This document shows, piece after piece, positions 7,578 to 16,581 of a stretch of DNA of 64,000 bases (its first letter is position 1; every line of letters begins with the position of its first letter). Where the stretch lies: NCBI RefSeq assembly GCF_018919215.1, contig NZ_JAHLQK010000001.1, positions 280,430 to 344,429 of the forward strand. The letters run 5' to 3'. Position numbers and translations under genes: made by a program. Under the pieces are notes generated by a model, which was not told the origin of the DNA, did no database searches, and saw nothing but the letters and a program-made list of their open reading frames with translations. The stretch is from Alkaliphilus flagellatus (lineage in GTDB: Bacteria; Bacillota; Clostridia; Peptostreptococcales; Natronincolaceae).

Positions 7578-8945
7578 ATGATTTTAAAGACAAAGCTTTT
7601 TGGCAAAACCTATCAATTTTCATCTGTAATGGAAGTTATGGGGAAAGCTAACGAAGAAAAATCAGGAGATAATTTAGCTGGAGTTGCAGCAGATAGCGCT
7701 GAAGAAAGAGTTGCAGCTAAAGTTGTTCTATCACAATTAACGCTTTCAGATTTATTTAACAACCCTGCAGTGCCATATGAAAAGGATGAGGTAACACGCA
7801 TTATTATTGATAATGTTAATCTTAAAACTTATGAAAAGATTAAAAATTGGACAGTAGCTAAATTAAGAGAATGGATTTTAAATAACAATACGACAAACTA
7901 TGATATTCATCGTATATCAAATGGTCTAACTGCTGAAATGGTAGCAGCAGTTGCAAAAATTATGTCCAACTTAGACTTAATAGTAGGCGCTCAAAAGATT
8001 ACAATAACTAAGACTGCTAATACTACAATTGGTCTTCCAGGAACTTTTTCAACCCGTCTACAACCAAATCATCCTACTGACAATGTGGATGGTATCATGG
8101 CTTCAGTTATGGAAGGCCTATCTATGGGATCTGGAGATGCAGTAATAGGTCTAAATCCAGTAGACGATACAACAGAAAGTGTAAAGCGTATTCTTCATAA
8201 GTTTAATGATTTTATTAATGAGTGGGAAATACCAACACAACATGTTGTTTTAGCTCACGTAGCTACTCAGATGGAAGCAATGGAGCAAGGGGCTCCAACA
8301 GGATTGGTATTCCAATCTATTGCAGGATCTCAAAAAGGAAATGCAGCTTTTGGAATTTCTGCAAAGATGCTTTCAGAAGCAAAGGACATGGCTTTGAAGT
8401 TGGGTACGGCAGTAGGCCCAAATGTTATGTACTTTGAGACAGGTCAAGGTTCAGAGCTTTCTTCTGATGCCCATAATGGTGTAGATCAACTGACTATGGA
8501 AGCTAGATGTTATGGATTTGCAAAATATTTTGATCCATTCCTTGTTAATACAGTTGTTGGATTTATTGGACCAGAATATCTGTATGACTCTAAACAAGTT
8601 ATTCGTGCAGGTCTAGAGGATCATTTTATGGGTAAGTTAACTGGTATTTCCATGGGTTGTGATGTTTGTTACACCAACCATATGAAGGCTGATCAAAATG
8701 ATGCTGAAAACTTAACAGTTTTACTTGCAGCAGCTGGTGTAAACTTTATTATGTCTATTCCAAGTGGTGATGATGTTATGTTAAATTATCAAACCACAGG
8801 GTACCATGAGGGTGCATCAATTAGACAGTTATTAAATAAGCGAACAATAAAAGAATTTGACCAATGGTTAGAAAAAATGGGATTCAGTGAAAATGGACGT
8901 TTAACTTCTAAAGCTGGTGATGCATCTGTATTCTTGAAGCATTAA
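7578..8945 (+). CDS. eutB: Ethanolamine ammonia-lyase large subunit
   Basis: A 455-residue TIM-barrel protein, full length for EutB. Recognisable segments are TTIGLPGTFSTRLQPNHPTDNVDG, FETGQGSELSSDAHNGVDQ and GCDVCYTNHMKADQND, which build the substrate and cobalamin site. With EutC it forms the AdoCbl-dependent lyase that converts ethanolamine to acetaldehyde and ammonia, the first and signature reaction of the locus. ATG 7578 follows AAAGGAGG. eutC begins 24 bases after its stop. Confidence 0.96.
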   Translation: MILKTKLFGKTYQFSSVMEVMGKANEEKSGDNLAGVAADSAEERVAAKVVLSQLTLSDLFNNPAVPYEKDEVTRIIIDNVNLKTYEKIKNWTVAKLREWILNNNTTNYDIHRISNGLTAEMVAAVAKIMSNLDLIVGAQKITITKTANTTIGLPGTFSTRLQPNHPTDNVDGIMASVMEGLSMGSGDAVIGLNPVDDTTESVKRILHKFNDFINEWEIPTQHVVLAHVATQMEAMEQGAPTGLVFQSIAGSQKGNAAFGISAKMLSEAKDMALKLGTAVGPNVMYFETGQGSELSSDAHNGVDQLTMEARCYGFAKYFDPFLVNTVVGFIGPEYLYDSKQVIRAGLEDHFMGKLTGISMGCDVCYTNHMKADQNDAENLTVLLAAAGVNFIMSIPSGDDVMLNYQTTGYHEGASIRQLLNKRTIKEFDQWLEKMGFSENGRLTSKAGDASVFLKH

Positions 8946-8969
8946 ATATTTCTAAGAGGAGGATAACTA

Positions 8970-9875
8970 ATGGATGAATTAGGCTTAAAAGAAATGATTA
9001 AATCGATTTTAAATGAAATGGTAGATGAAGTATCACCAGTTATAAATGGTTCAACCACAAAAGCAACTGTAGGCACAATGCAATCTACTAAGCCTCAGGA
9101 AGTTGAAGAGGGATTTATACCAGATATTACAGAAGTAGATATTCGGAAGCAATTTTTAGTACCAGATCCAGTAGATAAAGAAGGTTATTTAAAAATGAAA
9201 TCCTATACACCAGCCCGCTTGGGATTGTGGAGAGCAGGTACAAGATATATGACGGAACCTAGTCTTCGATTTCGTGCTGACCATGCTGCTGCCCAGGATG
9301 CTGTATTCTCTTATGTTAGTGAAGATCTAGTTAAGGAGCTTAGATTTGTAGAGGTTGCTACTAAATGCAAGGATAAAGATGAATATCTTACACGTCCAGA
9401 TTTAGGGCGTAGGTTTTCAAGTGAAGCAATAAATACAATAAAAGAGGCTGTGAAACCAAATCAGAAAGTACAAGTTATCGTTGGTGATGGTTTAAGTTCA
9501 GCAGCAATAGAGGCAAATATTAAAGATATTTTACCTTCTTTACGACAAGGACTTAAGATGTTTGGTCTTGACTTTGGAGAGGTTGTTTTTATAAAGCATT
9601 GTCGCGTACCAGCTATGGATCAAATTGGTGAAGCAACAGGAGCTGATGTGGTCTGTCTTTTAATTGGAGAAAGACCAGGCCTTGTTACATCAGAATCTAT
9701 GAGTGCATATATAGCTTATAAACCAACCATTGGTATGCCAGAGGCTAGAAGGACAGTAGTTTCCAATATTCACAAACAAGGAACCCCAGCAGTGGAAGCA
9801 GGAGCATATATTGCTGAAATTATCAAGAGAATGTTAGATAATAAAGCGTCTGGGTTAGATTTGAAAGAGAAATAA
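8970..9875 (+). CDS. eutC: Ethanolamine ammonia-lyase small subunit
   Basis: A 301-residue EutC. The core contains [37 protein letters not shown] and the cobalamin-contacting [10 protein letters not shown] region. The first ~20 residues ([20 protein letters not shown]) form an amphipathic helix followed by a flexible linker, as expected for the encapsulation peptide known to target EutC to the compartment. ATG 8970 follows AAGAGGAGG. It lies between eutB and eutL and completes the lyase. Confidence 0.95.
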   Translation: MDELGLKEMIKSILNEMVDEVSPVINGSTTKATVGTMQSTKPQEVEEGFIPDITEVDIRKQFLVPDPVDKEGYLKMKSYTPARLGLWRAGTRYMTEPSLRFRADHAAAQDAVFSYVSEDLVKELRFVEVATKCKDKDEYLTRPDLGRRFSSEAINTIKEAVKPNQKVQVIVGDGLSSAAIEANIKDILPSLRQGLKMFGLDFGEVVFIKHCRVPAMDQIGEATGADVVCLLIGERPGLVTSESMSAYIAYKPTIGMPEARRTVVSNIHKQGTPAVEAGAYIAEIIKRMLDNKASGLDLKEK

Positions 9876-9907
9876 AAAACCGCTTGATTTAAAGAGGAGG
9901 TTTCTTA

Positions 9908-10561
9908 ATGAAGAATGAACGATTGGGTGCAAATGTTCTAAGTGTAAAAATCATTCCAAATGTTGATGATGGATTGGCAAAGGAATTAAAATTAGCACCA
10001 AACCAAAAAAGTTTAGGGATTATAACATCTGATTCTGATGATGTAACATATGTAGCATTAGATGAAGCAACGAAGGCATCAGATGTAGCAGTTGTATATG
10101 CAAGAAGTATGTATGCTGGAGCTGCTAATGCTTCTACAAAATTAGTAGGAGAAGTTATTGGAATCTTAGCAGGTCCAAGTCCAGCAGAGATACGAAGTGG
10201 TCTAGATCGTGCTATTGAGGTAATAGAAAATGAAGCTAGCTTTTATAGTGCAAATGATGATAATTCAATAGTTTATTTTGCCCATTCTGTATCTAGAACA
10301 GGTTCCTATCTTTCAAAAGGAGCGAATGTTAAAGAAGGAGAGGCCATTGCTTATTTAATAGCGCCACCACTTGAAGCAATTGTAGCTATTGATACGGCTT
10401 TGAAATCTGCTGATGTAAAAATGCGTGTATTTTATGGACCACCAACTGAAACAAACTTTGCAGGAGCATTACTAACAGGGTCACAATCTGCTTGTAGAGC
10501 AGCATGTGAAGCATTTGCTAAGGCTGTGAAAGCCGTTGCTGATAGCCCGACCAGTTATTAG
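9908..10561 (+). CDS. eutL: Microcompartment trimeric shell protein EutL
   Basis: A 217-residue protein with two tandem BMC domains, which makes pseudohexameric trimers. The ERLGANVLSVKIIPNVDDGLA opening, the repeated AGPSPAEIRSGLDRAIEVIE helix and the C-terminal GALLTGSQSACRAACEAF segment are typical. EutL trimers carry gated central pores suggested to pass larger molecules such as ethanolamine or cofactors. The ATG follows AGAGGAGG. Three bases separate its stop from the open frame of the next shell gene. Confidence 0.93.
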   Translation: MKNERLGANVLSVKIIPNVDDGLAKELKLAPNQKSLGIITSDSDDVTYVALDEATKASDVAVVYARSMYAGAANASTKLVGEVIGILAGPSPAEIRSGLDRAIEVIENEASFYSANDDNSIVYFAHSVSRTGSYLSKGANVKEGEAIAYLIAPPLEAIVAIDTALKSADVKMRVFYGPPTETNFAGALLTGSQSACRAACEAFAKAVKAVADSPTSY

Positions 10562-10573
10562 GGGGTGGTTAAT

Positions 10574-11179
10574 ATGGCTAACGCATTAGGTTTAATTGAA
10601 GTACGTGGAAAGTTAGGAGCAATCCTAGCAGCAGATGCAGCTGTAAAGGCGGCAAATGTAACTCTACTTGGAGGAGAAGCAATCCGTGGAGGATTGACAA
10701 CAATTCATATTATTGGAGATATTGCGGCAGTAAAAGCAGCAGTTGAGGCAGGTGAAGTTGCTGTGGTAAATAAGAATAGTCTAATTAGTAGTCATGTTAT
10801 CCCACGTTTGGATGACCAAGTTGAGCAGATGTTGATGAAATCATTTGGTAAAAAGGAAGGTAATCCTCCAGACTCCAAGAAATCAAGTCAACCTATCATA
10901 GAAGAAACAGAGAAAGATGAAACAGTGGAAGAAAAAAAGGATACTTTACTCATACCTTTGAATGAATCAAAAGAAATTTTAGAGGAAAATCTGGAACATA
11001 GAGTAGATACAATTGTAGATTCATCCTTTGATAAAGGACAACTAGAAAAAATGAAAGTGGCCGATTTACGTTCACTTGCATATAAATTAAATCCTTCTAC
11101 CATAAAGAAATCAGAAATTAAATCTGCTAATAAAGCAGTGCTTATTGAAGCATTGCTAGATAAAGGAGTTGAGCATTAA
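10574..11179 (+). CDS. BMC-H shell protein with ~110-residue C-terminal extension (EutK-like arrangement)
   Basis: Residues ~1-90 are a canonical hexameric BMC domain (MANALGLIEVRGKLGAILAA...HVIPRLDDQVEQML). They are followed by an acidic, Glu/Lys/Ser-rich low-complexity linker of ~60 residues and a small C-terminal helical module starting KMKVADLRSLAYKLNPS and ending KAVLIEALLDKG. The last module resembles SAP or Rho-N-type helix-extension-helix folds (inference), and its position recalls EutK, whose C-terminal domain is a winged helix. The frame opens at GTG 10565, but ATG 10574 is correctly spaced from AGGGGGTGG. The stop overlaps the eutE ATG by one base. The tail may face the lumen and bind cargo or nucleic acid; its function is unknown. 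Confidence 0.82.
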   Translation: MANALGLIEVRGKLGAILAADAAVKAANVTLLGGEAIRGGLTTIHIIGDIAAVKAAVEAGEVAVVNKNSLISSHVIPRLDDQVEQMLMKSFGKKEGNPPDSKKSSQPIIEETEKDETVEEKKDTLLIPLNESKEILEENLEHRVDTIVDSSFDKGQLEKMKVADLRSLAYKLNPSTIKKSEIKSANKAVLIEALLDKGVEH

Positions 11180-12657
11180 TGGGATTGATAGATAAAGACC
11201 TTGTTTCAGTTCAAGAAACTAGGGATTTACTGAAGAAAGCACAAGAAGCGCAAAAAGAAATAGCCAAGTTATCTCAAGAACAAATCGACACCATTTGCAA
11301 GGCTATAGCAAAGGCAGCTTTTGACAATCGTGTGAAACTAGCTAAAATGGCACAAGAAGAAACAGGATTTGGAAGATGGCAAGATAAAGTTCTTAAGAAT
11401 GCCTTTGCATCAAGAGATTTATTAAATGCAATTAAAGATATGAAGACAGTTGGTGTAATTAAAAATAATATAGAAGCTAAATATATGGAAGTAGCTGTTC
11501 CTGTTGGAGTGGTTGCAGGGCTTATTCCTTCAACCAATCCCACATCAACAGTTATCTACAAAGCACTAATAAGCATTAAGGCAGGAAATGCTATTGTATT
11601 TTCACCTCATCCAAGTGCATTAAATTGTATCAAGGAAACAGTTCGCATTATAAATGAAGCAGGAAAAAGCGTCGGCTTACCAGATGGTGCTATTAGTGTA
11701 ATTACAACAGTTACAATACAGGCAACAAATGAATTAATGAAAAATGAAAATACAGACTTAATTCTTGCTACTGGTGGGTCTGCAATGGTTCGCGCAGCAT
11801 ATTCCTCTGGAAGACCGGCAATTGGAGTTGGACCGGGTAATGGACCTGCATTTATAGAACGTAGTGCAGATATCCCGAAAGCAGTTGAGCTTATTATTGA
11901 ATCCAAGACATTTGATAATGGTACAGTTTGTGCATCTGAACAGTCTATTATTGTTGAAGAAATCAGCAAAGAAAAAGTGATTGCAGAATTCAAGAAACAA
12001 GGTGGTTATTTCTTATCAAAAGAAGATGCCTTAAAACTTGAAAAGTATATTCTACGACCAAACGGTACAATGAATCCTAAGATCGTTGGAAGGACTGCAC
12101 AGGCTGTTGCTGAATTAGCTGGTATTTCTGTACCAGAAGATGCAAAAGTTCTTATTGCCGAAGAGACACGTGTTGGTAATCTTGCCCCTTATTCAAGGGA
12201 AAAATTATCACCAATTTTAGCTTTTTATACAGTAAATACTTGGGAAGAAGCTCGTGATTTAAGTATGAAGATTTTATACTTTGAAGGCGCAGGACACACT
12301 ATGGTTATTCACACAACAAACAAAAGAATTACAGAAGAGTTTGCCTTAAAAGTACCAGTTTCACGGCTACTAATAAACTGTTCGGCTACATTAGGTGGAA
12401 TAGGAGCAACTACAAACCTTATGCCTGCATTGACACTAGGTTGTGGAGCTATAGGAGGAAGTTCTACTTCTGACAATGTTGGCCCACAGAACTTATTTAA
12501 TCTTCGCCGAGTTGTCTATGGCGTTAGGACATTAGATGAAATACGTGGAGAAGATATATTTGAAGAAGTTAGTGCTATAGCCGTTGAAGACTTGGGACTT
12601 AGTAAGGATCAATTGGTAGATTTACTCGTTGAACGTGTTCTACAAAAGTTAAAGTAA
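11179..12657 (+). CDS. eutE: CoA-acylating acetaldehyde dehydrogenase EutE
   Basis: A 492-residue aldehyde dehydrogenase with the catalytic cysteine at residue 251 in NGTVCASEQS, the conserved LIPSTNPTSTVIYKALISIKAGN region and LILATGGSAMVRAA. It oxidises acetaldehyde with CoA and NAD+ to acetyl-CoA, which passes to the PduL-type phosphotransacylase. The N-terminal helix (QETRDLLKKAQEAQKEIAKL) could act in encapsulation, as known for EutE and PduP. Its ATG overlaps the stop of the upstream shell gene, indicating translational coupling. Length is typical for the family. Confidence 0.94.
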   Translation: MGLIDKDLVSVQETRDLLKKAQEAQKEIAKLSQEQIDTICKAIAKAAFDNRVKLAKMAQEETGFGRWQDKVLKNAFASRDLLNAIKDMKTVGVIKNNIEAKYMEVAVPVGVVAGLIPSTNPTSTVIYKALISIKAGNAIVFSPHPSALNCIKETVRIINEAGKSVGLPDGAISVITTVTIQATNELMKNENTDLILATGGSAMVRAAYSSGRPAIGVGPGNGPAFIERSADIPKAVELIIESKTFDNGTVCASEQSIIVEEISKEKVIAEFKKQGGYFLSKEDALKLEKYILRPNGTMNPKIVGRTAQAVAELAGISVPEDAKVLIAEETRVGNLAPYSREKLSPILAFYTVNTWEEARDLSMKILYFEGAGHTMVIHTTNKRITEEFALKVPVSRLLINCSATLGGIGATTNLMPALTLGCGAIGGSSTSDNVGPQNLFNLRRVVYGVRTLDEIRGEDIFEEVSAIAVEDLGLSKDQLVDLLVERVLQKLK

Positions 12658-12722
12658 GCAAAGAGCAACACAATAACATTGATAACAAAATAAAAATATA
12701 AAAAATCTAGGAGGAAATTATA

Positions 12723-13013
12723 ATGGCCAATACAAACGCATTAGGTATGATTGAAACAAAAGGATTGGTAGCAGCAATAGAGGCAGCAGATGCAATGGTT
12801 AAAGCAGCAAATGTAACATTAATTGGAAAAGAACAAGTAGGCGGCGGACTAGTAACAGTTATGGTTCGTGGAGACGTGGGAGCTGTTAAAGCTGCAACAG
12901 ATGCTGGAGGAGCAGCAGCAGAAGCAGTTGGTGAATTAGTATCTGTTCATGTAATACCACGTCCACATATGGAAGTAGATGTAATCCTACCAAAATACGA
13001 TACCCAATCATAA
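12723..13013 (+). CDS. eutM: Major hexameric shell protein EutM
   Basis: A 96-residue BMC-H protein ([51 protein letters not shown]...). This is the usual abundant tile that makes shell facets. The central pore loop region reads KEQVGGGLV. The ATG follows CTAGGAGG. It is followed by the terminator at 13066-13101. Such a terminator after the abundant shell gene may reduce expression of downstream genes and set stoichiometry (inference). Confidence 0.94.
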   Translation: MANTNALGMIETKGLVAAIEAADAMVKAANVTLIGKEQVGGGLVTVMVRGDVGAVKAATDAGGAAAEAVGELVSVHVIPRPHMEVDVILPKYDTQS

Positions 13014-13065
13014 TCAGGCTTCGAACACTCATAATGAACGCTTAAAGTTGGAAGATAAAAAGTGG

Positions 13066-13101
13066 GGCTGAGGCATAATAAAAGCTTATGCTCAGCCTTT
13101 T
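13066..13101 (+). terminator. Intercistronic terminator between eutM and eutT
   Basis: Arms 13066-13078 and 13086-13097 pair over 12 bases with one bulged G, followed by cttttctttat. It lies within the operon just before the eutT ribosome site, so it may be partial or controlled. I did not find AnnGnn hexaloop hairpins overlapping it. Confidence 0.7.
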
Positions 13102-13126
13102 CTTTATCGAGGGGAAGTGAATACTA

Positions 13127-13864
13127 ATGGCTATTTTAACGGAAAGTAAAATAAAAAAACTACTCCGTACGACGAAATTAAAAGAAACAAAATTCTTAGT
13201 TTTAGAACCTGGGACTGTAATTACACCTTCTGCAAAAGAATATTTAAAGGATATTACTATTGAATATATGGAAATACCAGAAGCATCTGAGACTAAGAAT
13301 CAAGAAGCAACCTTCCCAATGACCCAGTTGAAAGTAAGCGAATCCAAGAATGTAAAGAATATCCAAGAAATTTTAATGTATAATAATGGAAAAGGACAGG
13401 AAATGTGGAAAAGTCACTTAACTTATCAATTTAAAATTAAAATTGATATTATAATAAGCCATATTCTGACTTTACAAAAGAAAAGTCACCATATAGGGAA
13501 GATGGAGTTAATAGAAGCTTTAAATACTATCTTAATTGTAGTCAAGACAATATCAATAGAGATTTTAGCTTCAGACAAGTTAGATCTGGTACAGGAAATT
13601 GAAAAGTTGTTGGAAGACAAAAAGCCATACGTTGCCAGTCTATATCCAGAAGGTTCCTTTATTCCAACCTATAAAGATGAAGAATGTGTCATAGCTTTAT
13701 TTGAGTTACATGCATATTTACAAGAACTAGAACATTTTATTGCTAAAGAAATGAAAGAGATTCTGGCATTTGAGGATTATATAAATTGCATTTCAATAGC
13801 GACTATTTTAAAGGATTATTGTTGGATTTTGATGATGCAGTCAAAAGAAAATTCAGTAGAATAG
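13127..13864 (+). CDS. eutT: EutT-type cobalamin adenosyltransferase
   Basis: A 245-residue protein. Its opening (ESKIKKLLRTTKLKETKFLV then LEPGTVITPSAKEYLKDITIEYM) follows the EutT N-terminal pattern of a start-proximal LTPSARELL-like motif. The middle and C-terminal parts are helical and end in a long helix with CISIATILKDYCW. EutT makes AdoCbl for the lyase. The CCxxC metal motif known from the Salmonella enzyme is not present here. With the PduO-type enzyme at 3706 this gives two unrelated adenosyltransferases in one locus. The ATG follows GAGGGGAAGTG; the next gene starts 10 bases after the stop. Confidence 0.75.
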   Translation: MAILTESKIKKLLRTTKLKETKFLVLEPGTVITPSAKEYLKDITIEYMEIPEASETKNQEATFPMTQLKVSESKNVKNIQEILMYNNGKGQEMWKSHLTYQFKIKIDIIISHILTLQKKSHHIGKMELIEALNTILIVVKTISIEILASDKLDLVQEIEKLLEDKKPYVASLYPEGSFIPTYKDEECVIALFELHAYLQELEHFIAKEMKEILAFEDYINCISIATILKDYCWILMMQSKENSVE

Positions 13865-13874
13865 GGGTGGAAAT

Positions 13875-14510
13875 ATGACTAAAAATAATATTGATACAAT
13901 AGTGGATGCAGTTGTCTCTCGTATACACGAAGTAATGGATCAAACTTTTGAAATTGAAGCAAGTGGACGCCATATCCATCTAAATCGAGAGGCAATAGAT
14001 TCCCTCTTTGGAGAGGGTTATCAATTACACCCATCAAAATATTTATCACAGCCAGGCGAATTTGCATCAGAAGAACGAGTGAGTATTAAAGGACCTAAGG
14101 GCACTATTCACAATGTTATAATTCTTGGGCCAGAGCGAAAAAACTGTCAAGTGGAGGTTTCATTAACAGACGCACGTTCACTAGGTGTAAATGCGCCAGT
14201 TCAATTAAGTGGAAATATTGAAAACACTCCAGGAATTATTGTGATGAATGGCTCTAAGTCTTTTGTCTTAGATAGAGGTGTCATAGTTGCAAAACGCCAT
14301 ATTCATGTAAAAGATATAGATGCCGAAAGGTTAGATGTCAAAGATCAAGAGAGGGTATCCGTTCAAGTGTTTAGTGAAAGACCACTCATATTTGATGATG
14401 TTATAGTGAGAGTAAGTCCCAAGTTTGAGACTTCTATGCACATTGATTACGATGAAGCAAATGCTTGTGGCCATAAGAAAGGTGTACGAGGGCGTATTGT
14501 TAAGAGGTGA
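13875..14510 (+). CDS. eutD: PduL-type phosphate acyltransferase (phosphotransacetylase)
   Basis: A 211-residue protein with two zinc-binding repeats, ASGRHIHLNREA (~residue 30) and VAKRHIHVKDID (~residue 138), diagnostic for PduL. It converts acetyl-CoA and phosphate to acetyl-phosphate and frees CoA inside the compartment. It is unrelated to Pta-type EutD of enterobacteria, so the symbol reflects role, not family; pduL is the family name. The first ~20 residues form an amphipathic helix like a PduL encapsulation peptide. The ATG follows AGGGGTGG. It overlaps no neighbour and is 5 bases before the next gene. Confidence 0.92.
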   Translation: MTKNNIDTIVDAVVSRIHEVMDQTFEIEASGRHIHLNREAIDSLFGEGYQLHPSKYLSQPGEFASEERVSIKGPKGTIHNVIILGPERKNCQVEVSLTDARSLGVNAPVQLSGNIENTPGIIVMNGSKSFVLDRGVIVAKRHIHVKDIDAERLDVKDQERVSVQVFSERPLIFDDVIVRVSPKFETSMHIDYDEANACGHKKGVRGRIVKR

Positions 14511-14515
14511 TATAG

Positions 14516-15133
14516 ATGGACAATATTGAAGTATTAGTGCAAAAAATCACAGATATTATTATACAACGTTTACAGAAGGAAGAACCTAGAAAGACAGTTG
14601 CATTTTTAGGGAAAGAAAATTCAAGTATTCGGACTTACTATGAAAAAAGAGGCTATCAAATAGTGTCAGTTAAAGATAAATCAGATACAGATATAGTAAT
14701 CGTTACTGAGCTGTCTATTTTAAATATGAATCGCATAGCACTAGGACTTCCTCAAACAGAAGATGAAGTAATTATTTTTCAACGTTTATTGAATAAGAAA
14801 GAAGCTATTTTTTTAGAAGAAGGAATGGAGCTTCAGGCAAGTCGGCATGTGGCTCCACGAGCATTGCTACAAGTCCTTGAGAATCATAAAAACCAATTGG
14901 TAAGGTACGGTGCTTCTATACTTCCATTAAAGAATTTTGAAAAGATAAATGAAACTATAAATAAAGAAGTAAAAGATGTAATTCATAAAAGTGATAAGAA
15001 GGAGCTTCTTACCATAGCAAAAGTGCGAAAACTGAACTTACAGGCAGGAGATATCTTTGAAGCAGATAAGAACACTATTATTACAGCATTGGCTAGAGAT
15101 TATATGCGTGATTTAGGTGTTCAGATAGTATAG
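14516..15133 (+). CDS. TIGR02536-like ethanolamine utilization protein of unknown function
   Basis: A 205-residue protein in the position where clostridial eut and related microcompartment operons carry the uncharacterised TIGR02536 family. It starts with an amphipathic helix (MDNIEVLVQKITDIIIQRLQ) resembling encapsulation peptides. A Rossmann-like stretch follows (KTVAFLGKENSSIRTYYEKRGYQIVSV...DTDIVIVTELSI). The last ~40 residues (LLTIAKVRKLNLQAGDIFEADKNTIITALARDYMRDLGV) form a small domain also seen at the ends of other compartment proteins. It is probably a lumen protein; no reaction can be assigned. Confidence 0.72.
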   Translation: MDNIEVLVQKITDIIIQRLQKEEPRKTVAFLGKENSSIRTYYEKRGYQIVSVKDKSDTDIVIVTELSILNMNRIALGLPQTEDEVIIFQRLLNKKEAIFLEEGMELQASRHVAPRALLQVLENHKNQLVRYGASILPLKNFEKINETINKEVKDVIHKSDKKELLTIAKVRKLNLQAGDIFEADKNTIITALARDYMRDLGVQIV

Positions 15134-15146
15134 AAAGGAGCATACT

Positions 15147-15419
15147 ATGTTCATTGGAAAAGTTGTTGGTAGCTTATGGGCTACTCGCAAGGATGAAAAG
15201 TTAAATGGTTTAAAGTTTCTACTCATTGAAAAACAACTAAACGAACAAGAGGCTGATCCTGCTCTAGTTGTTGCAGTTGACCATGTAGGTGCTGGCATTG
15301 GGGAATCTGTACTGATTACCACTGGTAGCTCTGGTCGTCTATCTTTTGATGGTAAAAATATTCCTGTTGATATGGTTATTGTCGGTATTATAGACACTGT
15401 GGACTATCCAAAGAAATGA
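15147..15419 (+). CDS. eutN: Pentameric vertex protein EutN
   Basis: A 90-residue EutN/CcmL-family protein. It begins MFIGKVVGSLWATRKDEKLNGLKFLLIE, with the GAGIGESVLITTGSSGR loop and C-terminal PVDMVIVGIIDTVDY. These proteins form pentamers that cap the vertices of the shell. The ATG follows GAAAGGAG. Length is standard. Confidence 0.94.
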   Translation: MFIGKVVGSLWATRKDEKLNGLKFLLIEKQLNEQEADPALVVAVDHVGAGIGESVLITTGSSGRLSFDGKNIPVDMVIVGIIDTVDYPKK

Positions 15420-15457
15420 TAAAAGCTGCTATTTATAAATAGAATGGAGTGAAATGA

Positions 15458-16549
15458 ATGAGTATAAATGAAATAATAATTTGGGTTATGGCAATTATAA
15501 TGGTCATAGGTGCAATCGACCGTTCACTTGGTGATAAAACTGGTTTAGGTCAGCGATTTGAAGAAGGAATACTAGCAATGGGTGCTTTGGCACTTTCAAT
15601 GGCTGGTATAATCGTTATAGCACCCAAGTTATCAGATTGGTTAAGTCCTATAGTGGTTCCATTATATAAATTGTTAGGAGCAGATCCAGCAATGTTTGCA
15701 GGAACTCTATTAGCAAATGATATGGGGGGGTTTTTCTTAGCACAACAAATGACTACAGACCCACTAATTATGCTTTTCTCAGGTGGTATTTTAGGAGCCA
15801 TGCTGGGGGCGACAATTGTATTTACAATCCCAGTTGGATTAGGCATTATCAGCAAGGAAGATACAAAGTATTTAGCACAAGGAGTATTATGTGGGATTGT
15901 GACTATTCCAATTGGAGCATTAGTTGCAGGAATTGTGATGGGTATACCAATAGTTAAAGTCTTTATGAACTTAATACCTATAATAGCTGTAGCGATTTTA
16001 ATTTCAATTGGACTATTTAAAATCCCTGAAGGAATGATTAAAGGGTTCAATATATTTGGGAAAATTATAGTGGCTGTTGCAGCCATTGGGCTGGCAATTG
16101 GTGGGTTAGACTTACTATTAGGTATTAAAATATTTGAAAATCAAGATACACTTGAAGTTGGATTTCAAACAGTTGGTGGTATTGCCATTACTTTAGCTGG
16201 TGCTTATGGACTGGTGTTCTTGATCACAAAGATATTCAATAAACCATTGATGAAACTAGGTCACTTGTTAGGAATGAATGATATTGCAGCAGCGGGTCTA
16301 ATTGCATCTCTTGCCAACAACATCGCCATGTTCCAAACAGTAAAGGACATGGATAAACGTGGAAAGGTGATTAATATTGCTTTTGCAGTTTCAGCATCTT
16401 TTACATTTGGTGACCACTTAGGATTTACAGCTGGTGTTGCGCCAGAATTGATTACTCCAATGATTATTGGTAAGCTAGTCGGTGGTATTTCTGCCATTCT
16501 TGTTGCCATATTTCTATCTAAACGTGTATTTAGGATTGAACAAAGCTAA
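15458..16549 (+). CDS. eutH: Ethanolamine permease EutH
   Basis: A 363-residue membrane protein with about 10-11 hydrophobic segments. Typical segments are MVIGAIDRSLGDKTGLGQRFEEGILAMG at the N-terminus, LLANDMGGFFLAQQM, GLIASLANNIAMFQTVKDMDKRGK, and FGDHLGFTAGVAPELI. It imports ethanolamine, which is important when uncharged ethanolamine is scarce. It lies near the end of the operon between eutN and eutQ. The ATG follows GAGTGAAATGA. Confidence 0.94.
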   Translation: MSINEIIIWVMAIIMVIGAIDRSLGDKTGLGQRFEEGILAMGALALSMAGIIVIAPKLSDWLSPIVVPLYKLLGADPAMFAGTLLANDMGGFFLAQQMTTDPLIMLFSGGILGAMLGATIVFTIPVGLGIISKEDTKYLAQGVLCGIVTIPIGALVAGIVMGIPIVKVFMNLIPIIAVAILISIGLFKIPEGMIKGFNIFGKIIVAVAAIGLAIGGLDLLLGIKIFENQDTLEVGFQTVGGIAITLAGAYGLVFLITKIFNKPLMKLGHLLGMNDIAAAGLIASLANNIAMFQTVKDMDKRGKVINIAFAVSASFTFGDHLGFTAGVAPELITPMIIGKLVGGISAILVAIFLSKRVFRIEQS

Positions 16550-16581
16550 TACTGTAGAATTTAAGTACGAATGGAGGTAAG

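Noticed and set aside
13066-13101. ANTAR-type site before eutT
   Set aside because: Only the terminator is clear; no hairpin with an AnnGnn hexaloop overlaps its 5' arm.
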